Shown here: in pieces, positions 11,422-20,675 of the stretch
Layout: each line of letters opens with the position of its first letter
Numbering within the stretch: position 1 is the stretch's first letter
Origin: Chara braunii
Taxonomy: Eukaryota; Streptophyta; Charophyceae; Charales; Characeae
Direction: 5' to 3'
Assembly: GCA_003427395.1 (NCBI GenBank)
Contig: BFEA01000281.1
Location: 1,968,973-2,004,062, forward strand
Length of the DNA: 35,090 bases
Made by a program: the position numbers and the translations under genes
Notes under the pieces: generated by a model
Seen by the model: the letters and a program-made list of their open reading frames with translations, nothing else
What the model was told of the DNA's origin: nothing
Databases searched by the model: none

Positions 11422-11753
11422 TTTCGGCAGCTTTTCCCTACCCCCACAGGATCAAGAATGTGCCAAGGGGAAAGGAGAGATCAAGGTGAGCACACTAGGT
11501 TTCAAGATGCCACAAATAAAAAGAATTTTCAAAAATAAATAAAAAATAATAAATAAATAAATAAATAAATAAGTAATTAAGTGGGTGAGGAGGTAGAGAG
11601 AAATGAAGCATCTGATTTGTCAAAAATTTCGGCAGCATTTCGTTACCCCCATGGGGTCGAAGTGTGCCGAAAAGACTAAGTGGGAGAAAAACAGAAAATT
11701 TCGACAGCACTTCGTTACCCCCACGGGCCACGGGGTCAAAACGTGTGCCGAAA
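11422..11753. repeat. Three copies of a TTTCGGCA...TGCCGAAA hairpin
   Basis: Copies lie at about 11422-11466, 11627-11672 and 11699-11753. Each starts TTTCGGCAGC (third TTTCGACAGC), has CGTTACCCCCA(C/T)GGGG in the middle, and ends GTGTGCCGAAA (first copy degenerate). Each folds into a near-palindrome with arms of about 20 bases. They sit in A/T-rich leader-like sequence upstream of the gag-like stretch on the minus strand, so they may be structured RNA elements or binding sites. That role is inferred. Confidence 0.6.
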
Positions 11754-12270
11754 GTAGTAAAGACTAACACCTAATCAGATTTAGGGTTGCCGTAAAGAAA
11801 ATCAAATTTTCAAAATAAATAAAAAAATTCATGAAATAAATCAGAAAATGAGAAAGAAGGTGGGGAAGAAGATAATTCGAATTTTTGGAAAAAGAGAAAA
11901 TATAAATCAAAAGGGAGATAGAACAAAAGAAAAAAACAGAAAAATTCGAGGTAGGGGGGGAAGGGAGGATGAGAGAGTGATGGAGAGAAGAAAAAAATAG
12001 GTGGGAGAGGGAAAAAGATGGAAGTGGAAGGTGGGAGGATGATGTGGTGGCAGTTGGGGGAGAGGAGGGTGAGAGAATGAGAGAGAAAGAGGATGGGGAA
12101 AGATGGAAAGTGATCAAGAAATTAAGAGGGAAGAAGGAGGAGAGAAAAGAAATGAAGAAAAGAGGGTAAGGTGGTTAGTGGGAGAAAAGGTCGGGTGGGG
12201 AAGGTAAAAAGAGGAGGGGAGAGAGGGATGATACCTGGCCCTTGGTGTCTCCAAGGGCACAAGGTATACC
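11754..12270. other. GA-rich, AT-rich non-coding sequence
   Basis: Strongly purine-biased on the plus strand (GGGAGAGAAAG-type words), with no supported gene. It would be a pyrimidine-rich leader if transcribed leftward toward the gag-like stretch. Confidence 0.5.
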
Positions 12271-12283
12271 AAGACCAGGAGGG

Positions 12284-12294
12284 ATAATATAATC
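12284..12294 (-). promoter_or_regulatory. Possible TATA element, minus strand
   Basis: GGATTATATTATCC lies on the minus strand, just downstream of a GC-rich block (12297-12360) and upstream of the pyrimidine-rich leader. It could drive leftward transcription of the gag-like region. The assignment rests on position only. Confidence 0.25.
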
Positions 12295-12719
12295 CGGGAG
12301 CGGAGCGGGGCGGGGCAGCGTGGGCGCGTGGTGCGTGCGCGTGCGGCGGCCTTGGCCTTGGCGTTCGTGGTGGCGCCTGCTTTTTTCGCCACGTGTCACC
12401 TCCTGCAGGCGCCGCTTTTTTTCCCTCTGTTTTCACTGAAAACACACCCGAAAACAACGAAAAAACCCAATGTCGGGTTTTGTTGTTTTCCTCAGCTGTA
12501 CAGCTGTACGGGGTGGTGGGTGGGAGTGGGGAACGTTCATGCTCCGATACCGATGTAGCAGACCCACCAGGTGTGGTGCTCCGCTAATGACAGAGATGGA
12601 GATGGAGGAAGAAGGGGGGGAGCAAGATGCACAGCGCAGCTCCCCACGCAAGACTCCAACGCACGTACTCCAAAATGTGCAACTGAAGAATGAGGATAAA
12701 ACAGACAACTCTTGGGGTA

Positions 12720-12800
12720 TACCCCAACGGACTGANTGGACTGGACTGGATTGGCTGGTACCGACAGAGGTACCAGCCTGGACTGGACTGGACTGCCCCT
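12720..12800. repeat. GGACT repeats in an inverted repeat
   Basis: GGACTGGACTGG-type pentamers occur on both sides of the palindrome GGCTGGTACC-gacaga-GGTACCAGCC (about 12752-12777). One unresolved base (n) is at 12736. Confidence 0.6.
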
Positions 12801-13476
12801 GAATAGAACACAGGCCTGTGAGAACAGGCCAAGGGGCTAGTCTCACACTCCAACCAGAGATCCGCTACAATGGACCAGCAAGCAGTGAAGATTACCAGGA
12901 CAAGGCTACCCCCCACTGCCCCCAGCCCTAGCGGAAGCGGAACCGGGCGATGGGCAAACTTCAGAAAAGTTTGGACGCCAGGCTCATGCAATCTTCTACA
13001 GGCCCAATATCAGAGAGAAGTCTTGTCACCACATACAGGGACGGCCCGTACAGACTTCCGCCCCTACAACCCGTACTTATGGACTTCCGGCCCTCCGTAC
13101 GTGGCCTTCGGGGGGGTGTTGAGGAACTTGAGGGGTGGATAGGCTGGGGGGGTACCCCCCCATTCGTAAAGAGAAAAAAAAAAAATAGAAATTTTTTGAT
13201 ATGCTCCTGAAAGTTGCATTTATTTGCGAAATACCCCTCAGACGGCTGACTTACCCTGACTTGCCCCTCTGACAGCAATTGAAGTTTTTGAAAACCCCTG
13301 CTGTCACTTGGGTCTGAAATATGTTCAATTTGCCCCTACCGGTACCCGTCCCAAATTTCCAGTATGCCCCTAATGGATAGCAGTGGAAGACCAGCAGAAA
13401 TATTTTCCACATGCCCCTAACCGGACCTTGCATCTCTCCGACGAGTGTGCGCTGACACACATCTATGGCGTCCACT

Positions 13477-13855
<379 letters not shown>

Positions 13856-13930
13856 ATGATGTGGCCGCGGTATGGCGGCCACGTCATTTCTATCTCTCAA
13901 CGCAGTGGCCGCCACAGATACTCTGCGATA

Positions 13931-13931
<1 letters not shown>

Positions 13932-14003
<72 letters not shown>

Positions 14004-14105
14004 GTGCGCGCGTGCACACGCACAAAAGCGCGAACGCATATGGTGGAGCGAATGTATCTGATCCAGTCTCTCCATCAGAGGCTAATCTTGTCTGTATCGA
14101 ACCAA

Positions 14106-14152
<47 letters not shown>
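13932..14152. repeat. (CT)n arrays
   Basis: Two long CT tracts (13932-14003 and about 14107-14152) are separated by unique sequence. Confidence 0.9.
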
Positions 14153-14153
<1 letters not shown>

Positions 14154-14247
14154 CGAACATAATGGACCCTCATTACCAATGTATACAATCTAGATTTGCA
14201 GTCCGGTGCAGTCACGATTGAATTGCGACGTTGCGTTATGTTCGGGG
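14152..14247. mobile_element. Mini inverted-repeat element with CCCCGAACATAA ends
   Basis: The left end CCCCGAACATAATGG (14152) and the right end GCGTTATGTTCGGGG (about 14231-14246) are inverted repeats. The same terminal sequence bounds the larger element at 15195-15997, so this is probably an internally deleted relative inserted next to a CT tract. Confidence 0.5.
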
Positions 14248-14274
14248 AAGAAGGTAGTGCCCGCTTCCTCTCTT

Positions 14275-14304
14275 CTCTTTCTCTCTCTCTCTCACACACA
14301 CACA

Positions 14305-14366
<62 letters not shown>

Positions 14367-14375
14367 CACTCTCTC
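14275..14375. repeat. (CT)n/(CA)n arrays
   Basis: Alternating CT and CA dinucleotide tracts inside the TIR element. Confidence 0.9.
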
Positions 14376-14697
14376 ACGATTGGGCTACATTTTTCCGGCA
14401 GCACCAAATTCAAATTTCCCACTCGAGGGCATTATGGAAAGATGCATGCCCAACATGAGGGCATATCGCACAACGACCGGTGAAATGGCACCGGTGGTCC
14501 GGTAAGCCGGGTAAGGGCATCCCAAAAAGTTGTGGCCCTCACGGACAGGGGCCTGTAGGAAAGTTCAGAGGGTCCACGGGCAAATCAGGGTAAGTAGGCC
14601 GTCCTTGGGTATTTCGCAAATAAATGTAACTTTCAGGGGCATTTCGAAAGTTTTTCGTTTTTTTTTGTCCCGGGTGAAAAAATAAAGACAAAAAAAA

Positions 14698-14961
14698 GAT
14701 TGATTGATTGATTTATCCACTGGGTCATTGATTGATTGATTAATTGGTTGGTTGATTGATTGATCGGTTGATTGATTGTTTGATTGATCGTAATATATAA
14801 AAAGAAAAACGAAAAAAAAATTGAAAATAAATTCATGCAAAAGAATGATAGGTTAATTGATAGATTGATTGATTGATTGATTGATTGATTCAATTTGATT
14901 GATTGATATGCTGTGGGGGCCCGGGGGGGTTCACCTGCCCCCCGCGAACGCACACACACAC
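14698..14961. repeat. (GATT)n array ending in a G-rich, CA-tailed module
   Basis: Interrupted GATT repeats (14698-14905) lead into GATATGCTGTGGGGGCCC, a G-run, GTTCACCTGCCCCCCGCGAA and a short CA run. The same composite order (GATT repeats, GATATG(T/C)TGTGGGG, GG(T/G)TCACCTCCC, then (CA)n) recurs at 18131-18230, and in reduced form at 17990-18097. Confidence 0.65.
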
Positions 14962-15193
14962 AGGAAGGCAGCGGTGGGGAATCTTGGACAATGGGCAAAA
15001 GCCTGATCCAACAATATCGCGTGAGTCAAGAGGGGATTTATCTTTTAAAGTTCTTTCATCGGTAGACTGTAGTGAGATTAAAAAAAAACAACGGAGAAGA
15101 AGCCCCGACTAACTCAATTGTAAGGGGCACACACACGGAGCCAGCAACTACGGTAAGACAGGGGGGGCAAGTATTATTCGGAATGACTATTGT
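14962..15193 (+). pseudogene. rrn18: Mitochondrial small-subunit rRNA fragment (nuclear copy), part 1
   Basis: The sequence aligns by eye with plant mitochondrial rrn18. It starts GGAAGGCAGCGGTGGGGAAT, then ACAATGGGCAAAAGCCTGAT, AATATCGCGTGAGT and GAAGAAGCCCCGACTAACTC. It then has the universally conserved 530-loop region GCCAGCAACTACGGTAAGAC (normally GCAGCCGCGGTAA) and GCAAGTATTATTCGGAATGA. Differences include many G-to-A and C-to-T changes and a small insertion after ACTAACTC (about 15115-15138). The damaged 530 loop shows that it cannot be a working rRNA gene. It is interrupted by the element at 15195-15997. Confidence 0.85.
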
Positions 15194-15194
15194 C

Positions 15195-15474
15195 TTCCCC
15201 CGAACATAACGCACATGCGTTGTATTTGAGTTCTACAAAAAACGGGTTTTTGGAAAGTTAAACCCTTTTCCTCGAATACAAGGGCACTCCGAATATAACG
15301 CATATGCGTTCTATTCAAATAATACACATATGCGTTATATTTGAATTTCAGGAAGAGAAAATTGTTGTATTCAAATATAACCTTTTTTTCCCGAAGGTCA
15401 ACGCATGATCCGTTTTTGCTCTAGTGAACGGGACAGGCCCGTGCAAGCCTGTAATCACATATCACTACCTGTGT

Positions 15475-15536
<62 letters not shown>

Positions 15537-15997
15537 CCCCTGTGCGCGAAGGCAGTTCTGACAGCTAAGAATGTGGCGTGGCCAAGAAAGTGGAAAAACA
15601 AGAAAGCCAGTCACGAAGGTGTCGCTGCACTACCAAGGTCACCGAGACAAAAAAGAAACGGGTTATATTTGTCAACGGTCTAGTGGAAGATTCATTTTGC
15701 ACATTTGTTGACAATGCTACGGAGTGGAGCAAGGGCCCAAGTAGGGGTCTTGAAAGGAATGAAACTCGATCCTGAACATGGAAAGGTACGTCGCTTCTTT
15801 GCTTTCAGCTTTTTGCCAAGGCTTTGAGGCCCTCAGCCGTGGTCTAGAACTCAGCCTACTCAACCTGGACCTTACCCTCTTGTGCAGACAAAGGTTGTCT
15901 CGTTCACTCAAACATAACGCATATGCGTTGTAAATAAATACAACGCACGGTCTGCGTTTTATTCGTTTACAACGCATATGCCTTATGTTCGGGGGAA
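15195..15997. mobile_element. Non-autonomous element with TTCCCCCGAACATAA ends, inserted in rrn18
   Basis: The left end TTCCCCCGAACATAACGCAC (15195) and the right end, reverse-complemented (TTCCCCCGAACATAAGGCAT, ending at 15997), are inverted repeats that continue into ATGCGTTGTA. The 14-bp palindrome AACGCATATGCGTT or close variants recurs near both ends (about 15209, 15298, 15327; 15916, 15970). The sequence on both sides is rrn18, so the insertion point is clear, although a clean target-site duplication is not. The interior has a (CT)n tract and a short frame at 15578-15775 with no recognised domain. Confidence 0.7.
15477..15533. repeat. (CT)n microsatellite
   Basis: CT run with one TTT interruption, inside the 15195-15997 element. 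Confidence 0.9.
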
Positions 15998-16181
15998 CAC
16001 TGTAAGCGTAAAGGGCACGTGGACGGTGAATTACGTGCGAAGCGGTGAAAATCGCCAACTGAACTGGTGGAATGCCTTGAAAACCGGTTCACTAAAGTAA
16101 GATCGAGGAAAGTGAAATTTCTAGTATAGAGATAAAATTCATAGGTATTAAAAGGAACACTAAAAACGAAGGCAGTTTTCT
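15998..16181 (+). pseudogene. rrn18: Mitochondrial small-subunit rRNA fragment (nuclear copy), part 2
   Basis: It continues part 1 across the inserted element: GCGTAAAGGGCACGTGGACG, then GGTGAATTACG, GGTGGAATGCC and GGTTCACTAAAGTAAGA. It then has AGTGAAATTTCTAGTATAGA, GGAACACTAAAAACGAAGGC and AGTTTTCT. This corresponds to the region after the 530 loop through about position 760 of bacterial 16S numbering. The next element splits it again at AGTTTTCT (16174-16181). Confidence 0.8.
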
Positions 16182-17620
16182 TTGTGTAACTGGCTGAATG
16201 CGCGTTCACGTTCAAACGCGCGCGTTCATACCCCTAGGGGCCGCGTTCAATCACGTTCAAACACGTTGCGCGCCACGTGGCGCGAAAAAATTGAACGCGA
16301 CCCCGGGGGCGCGCGCGCGTGTTACGGACTATGGGGTGGCGGGCCTCGTTCAAGGAACCCCGTAAGTGCAACTCCCCCCCCCTTCCCCCCCCGGAGGCCT
16401 ACCCCCCCTACCACATCACGCCCCACCATATGTGAAAGGTCCTTTTTTTCGGGGGGGGGGCGGGCGGGGGAATCCCCCTAACACGACTTAGACAGCCCAT
16501 GCAGGCTATGTGAAGGGTCCTCGCAACCATGTAGCGCAGACCCCCCCACCAAAATCAAGGCAGGCAGTGAATATGAAGTAGAGCTCGAGCTGGCCGAATA
16601 TATACTCAAGATTCGACTTCAGGTCTATGTTTCAGCAGTTATGGGTTGCTCACGTAGCTAGGGCCTGCTGGTCTTTGCACGTGACTCTTAGGGCTTGGCT
16701 GCACTACTCACCAAATGTGCAAAACTAGAATGAATCTTCTGCAGAACATGGAAGAATACGCCGCCATATGTTTTGTCTTTTGTGCATGTGGTGAGTAGAG
16801 GCCCTTAGGGCCACTGCACGTATTCCTAAGAAAAGAAAAAACAGAAAAAAAGAAAAACGAGAAAAAAGAAAAACAAGAAAAAAGAAAAACAAGAAAAAAG
16901 AAGAATGAGAATTTTTTCTCGTTTTTCTTTTCTTAGGAATACGTGCAGTGGCCCTAAGGGCCTCTACTCACCACATGCACAAAAGACAAAACATATGACG
17001 GCGTATTATTCCATGTTCCGCAGAAGATTCATTCTAGTTTTGCACATTTGGTGAGTAGTGCAGCCAAGCCCTAAGAGTCACTTGCAGAGACCAGCAGGCC
17101 CTATGTACGTGAGCAACCCATAACTGCTGAAACACAGACCTGAAGTCGAATCTTGAGTACTATATATTCGGCCAGCTCGAGCTTTACTTCATATTCACTG
17201 CCTGCCTTGATTTTGGTGGGAGGGTCTGCGCTACATGGCTGCGAGGACCCTTCAGATAGCCTGCATGGGCCGTCTGAGTCGTGTTAGGGGGATTCCCCTG
17301 CCCGCCCCAAAAAGAAAAAAAAAAGGACCCTTCACACACACACATACACATATTCACACACACACATTCACACACACAGACGCACAATTTCACGCCACAG
17401 GCCCACAGCCCCCCCCCAAGCACCGCCGCCGCTCCCCACACTGCCCACAATCCTCCCAATCACCGCCGCCACTCCCCACACTGCCCAAAAGCCCCCCCCT
17501 CCCCGCACAACCCCCTGCGCAAACGCGTCAAATGCGTTCACGCGCGTCCAGTGAACGCGCGTTCACCCCGTTCATACCCCGAACGCGAAACGCGCGTTCA
17601 ATGAACGCGCGGTAACACAG
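16182..17620. mobile_element. Fold-back element with ~0.9-kb palindrome and GTTCA-rich ends, inserted in rrn18
   Basis: The flanks form an 8-bp target-site duplication, AGTTTTCT (16174-16181) and AGCTTTCT (17621-17628), 7 of 8 identical. The rrn18 sequence resumes directly after it. The ends are short inverted repeats, TTGTGTAAC on the left and CTGTGTTAC on the right (reverse-complemented). Each flank of the palindrome carries a cluster of GCGCGTTCA/TGAACGCG words (16190-16330 and 17520-17612). The centre is a near-perfect inverted repeat, arms about 16431-16840 and 16920-17336, with an A-rich loop. There is no transposase. An 8-bp duplication fits the hAT superfamily, but the termini are not diagnostic. 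Confidence 0.75.
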
Positions 17621-17662
17621 AGCTTTCTGGGTCTTTACAAACACCGAGGTGCGAAAGGGCTT
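17621..17662 (+). pseudogene. rrn18: Mitochondrial small-subunit rRNA fragment (nuclear copy), part 3
   Basis: After the duplicated octamer, GGGTCTTTACAAACACCGAG and GTGCGAAAGGGCTTG continue the rrn18 reading (compare CTGGGTC...GACGCTGAGGTGCGAAAG in intact genes). Similarity fades after about 17660. Confidence 0.65.
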
Positions 17663-17731
17663 GAAATTGAGAGTCAATTTTTTTATTTGTTTGGTTTTAG
17701 CCATATATATCTCTTTTTTAATTTAAGACGG

Positions 17732-17804
17732 AGCCTACGATCAGAGGTGAACTAGAGGGATTTCCTTTACCAAGGGAATGCTCTACCACTTGAGCTACGT
17801 GGGC
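17732..17804 (-). tRNA. trnT: tRNA-Thr(GGU), mitochondrial-type, decayed nuclear copy
   Basis: The minus strand folds as a 73-nt tRNA. The acceptor stem is GCCCACG paired with CGTAGGC (6 of 7 pairs). Then come TA, D arm GCTC-AAGTGGTA-GAGC, and anticodon arm TTCCC-TTGGTAA-AGGAA with anticodon GGU at positions 34-36 (plus strand 17769-17771). The T arm TCTAG-TTCACCT-CTGAT has broken pairs and lacks the usual TTCGA. It lies 13 bp from a cox2 fragment and just past the rrn18 pieces, which points to a mitochondrial origin. Broken T-arm and anticodon-stem pairs argue that it is a pseudogene. Confidence 0.7.
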
Positions 17805-17817
17805 TCACGGGGAATAC

Positions 17818-17973
17818 GTGGATAACGTAGCAAATTCTACAATTACTATCAAAGTGATTGGACATCAATGACATTGGACTTATGAGTATTCAAATTATAA
17901 TACGTCTGATGAACAATCACTTACTTTTGACAGTTATATGATTCCAGCGGATGATATAAAATTGGGTCAATTT
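17818..17973 (+). pseudogene. cox2: Mitochondrial cytochrome c oxidase subunit 2 fragment (nuclear copy)
   Basis: About 52 codons read VDNVANSTITIKVIGHQ, then a TGA at 17869-17871 in place of the conserved Trp, then [34 protein letters not shown]. This matches the IKVIGHQWYWTYEYSDY and LTFDSYMIP block after the second transmembrane helix of plant and algal COX2. The Cu-A ligands further downstream are absent, because similarity stops at a (GATT)n tract. The in-frame TGA and the truncation at both ends make it a dead fragment within the nuclear mitochondrial insert. Confidence 0.88.
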
Positions 17974-17986
17974 TGGTGTTGTTTTC

Positions 17987-17989
<3 letters not shown>

Positions 17990-18022
<33 letters not shown>

Positions 18023-18054
18023 TTTTTTGGGGGGTTCGCCTCCCCTCCATGAAT

Positions 18055-18099
<45 letters not shown>

Positions 18100-18177
18100 G
18101 ACGTGCGCATGCCTTTTTTGTTTTTGTTTTGATTGATTAATTGATTGATATGTTGTGGGGTGGGTCACCTCCCTCCC

Positions 18178-18247
<70 letters not shown>

Positions 18248-18250
18248 TCA
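17990..18250. repeat. (GATT)n and (CA)n composite repeats, two units
   Basis: Two successive modules occur. The first is GATT repeats, a GGGGGGTTCGCCTCCCCTCC segment and (CA)n (17990-18097). The second is GATT repeats, GATATGTTGTGGGGTGGG, TCACCTCCCTCCCGCAAA and (CA)n (18131-18250). Confidence 0.8.
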
Positions 18251-18904
18251 GTGTGTCAGTGTATATTTCTATGTTCTAGCGATAGGTTCATTCAATTTTT
18301 CTTATTCATTCGATGGAAGTATCACGAGGCCAGCCTCGACGTTGGAGACTTACCCTCTCTGTTTCCTCTCTCTCTGTCTTACACACAGACACACAAACAA
18401 AAACAAGTGTGGCAGTGTAAGTTTCCATGTTCTAGCGGTAGATTCAGTTAATTTTGCTTTTTTTTTTCTCTCTTTTTCCAACGACAAATTTTTTTCTTAA
18501 ATTTTTTGAAAAACTTCTAGGGGGCCCGTTGAGACCCCCTCTACCATACGTGGTGGTCAAACCCCCCCCGTCACACCGACACCGGGCCCAGGCACGTTCG
18601 GACGGATATCGTCCGTACGTCCATACGGATGAATCGTATGGAGACCCCCCGTACGGCGTATGGGGGACTACACTGTCAGAGAGTCTACCCAACAGGAGTA
18701 CCTTAGCAAGGCAAGCTGGTGCCCATGCACACATCCCACTGTCCTTCCCCGGACTTACCAAAGATTAGGTGGATTGATTGATTGTGTAAAAAGTATGAAG
18801 AAGAAAATGACGTTCGACATATATATCATCATACAGAACTGCCTGGTATATATATGGATTTTGATTGATCGATTGATAGATAAGTCAATCCAAAAAATAA
18901 ATCA
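18251..18904. other. Unassigned sequence with a CGTACG-type C-rich segment
   Basis: A partial duplication of TTC(T/C)ATGTTCTAGCG(A/G)TAG is at 18268 and 18425. The C-rich, TACG-rich segment at 18520-18665 resembles the repeats at 375-560 and 13030-13172. No gene is supported. Confidence 0.45.
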
Positions 18905-18909
18905 AAGAA

Positions 18910-18953
<44 letters not shown>

Positions 18954-19088
18954 TGATACACACACACACACACATGCAAACAAACGCGCACAAACACACA
19001 CATTCGCACACACATGCAAACAAACACGCACATGCATACACACACATATACACACACGAGCACACATAATCACACACACACAAACACA

Positions 19089-19128
<40 letters not shown>

Positions 19129-19272
19129 CACACATACACACACACACACACACATACACACAGACGGTGAAGGTCCGACGAAACAGTCACGCACAGTCAA
19201 CCTTCTTTGAGTGTATAACGAATATGACAACACACACACACATGCACACACTTACGAACGCACACACAAACA

Positions 19273-19343
<71 letters not shown>

Positions 19344-19345
19344 GC
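18905..19345. repeat. Long (CA)n-rich minisatellite and (CT)n tract
   Basis: CA-rich tracts with interspersed CATGCA and CATACA words extend from 18911 to 19163, a second CA patch covers 19230-19273, and a pure CT run covers 19274-19341. Confidence 0.9.
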
Positions 19346-19439
19346 GCGCGTGCGTGCGCAAGGAGAGAGACAGAGACAGAAGGAGCGTTGCGCGTTCCCT
19401 CCGAAGCGTTTTTTTTTCTTTTTTTTTTCCTTACATCTA

Positions 19440-19503
19440 CTCAATCAATCAATCAATCAGTACATCGCAATCACTCACTCTCCTAATCAATCAATCAATC
19501 ATT
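19440..19503. repeat. (ATCA)n tracts
   Basis: Two short AATC/ATCA tetranucleotide tracts are separated by about 25 bases. Confidence 0.8.
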
Positions 19504-19694
19504 TTTTTTTCTTTATTTTTTTTTTCCAGTTTTAATAATTTTGATATTTTAAAAACAAAATAACAGCCCAAAAAATACATTACAATTATAGGGTTTAAGT
19601 TTTGAAGAACACAAAATGCTCTCTAGGTTTCAACCCTTTTTTTTCCTTTTTTTTTTCTTTTTTTTTTTCGTTTTTTTCATAAGTTTACAAGCGT

Positions 19695-19736
19695 CATACG
19701 AACGACCGTTCACACGTTCGAACGGTCGTTCGTATG
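19695..19736. repeat. Perfect 17-bp inverted repeat with 8-bp spacer
   Basis: The arms CATACGAACGACCGTTC (19695-19711) and GAACGGTCGTTCGTATG (19720-19736) are exact reverse complements around the spacer ACACGTTC. No gene is adjacent. Confidence 0.85.
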
Positions 19737-20650
19737 GCGGTAAGAAACCCCCCCCTTACGATGTAAGGTGTTAGTTAAAGTACCCACCTTAGAGGCTAAA
19801 CCATGCATAAGGAGACCCCGTCATATACCTGATAGACCCCCCAACCCGGTATTATAGTTGTTGTATATGTGTGCCAAGAGACTATCCTGGTATAATTGTC
19901 AATTCGTCAAAAGTGACATTTTTTAAAAACGGTGGTCCCCCCCGGATGTATCTGGTTTCAACCTTAGTCCTGATACATCCAGGGGGTCCGGCGTTTTTCG
20001 GGAGCAAGAAACTTTAGACGAGTTTTCGGCCAAAAAAATTGAAAAAACTCAGTTTCAATTTCGTTCAAAAAATAAAAAATGTCCATTCTGATGAAATGGT
20101 AGTTGTATTATCGTTATATGTATATGTGTGCCCACAGACTATGTCTGTATGAGCCTGTAGCCTGTGTATGTTCCTAAGCCATGTTTTCGTGTATGCCCGT
20201 GGACAATGTATGCTCTATGTAGTTGTATCGCAGGATGTGTGTGCCTGGAGGCCAGATATGTGCAGTACTATGTAGAGCGAACTGTGTTCTTGAAGAGATG
20301 ACGGACCAAGCTGGACAAAAATTGCCCCGAAGTCGGAAGCCAGACACGGAGGACACGACCGTATCATGGTTCGTATGAGCACAGTCGCAAATGACACCTA
20401 TCTGTGATACGTGAGACTGGGGAGATCAAGAAAACAACCACAACCAGCAGAGACAAGCAACCCACATAGCCTCGAAACCGGACATACAACACTGTGGACA
20501 ACTATTGGACGGTGCGCAAGCGGTGTTTGTAATAGCTTACATGCGACAACCAAAGGGGGTATAACATGTTATTCGTTAAAATAGGACATTATACTGTGTC
20601 CTCTTTCTAACGAATTCATTTTTGGCTGCATTTCAAGCAACGTAGGCACG
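19737..20650. other. Non-coding sequence with small fold-backs
   Basis: Two hairpins are visible. The first has AAAAACGGTGGTCCCCCCCG GATGTATC against GATACATCCAGGGGGTCCGG CGTTTTT (19924-20000). The second has TTCGTTAAAATAGGACA against TGTCCTCTTTCTAACGAA (about 20569-20613). The word TATATGTGTGCC(C/A)A(G/C)AGACTAT recurs at 19865 and 20120. No gene is supported. Confidence 0.5.
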
Positions 20651-20675
20651 CCCATCCACGGCTTAAGCACATGCA

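Noticed and set aside
14962-16181. Bacterial contamination or a functional 16S rRNA gene
   Set aside because: The sequence follows plant mitochondrial rrn18 (GCAAGTATTATTCGGAATGA, GGGCACGTGGACGGTG), carries a damaged 530 loop, and is split by eukaryotic-type elements next to cox2 and trnT.
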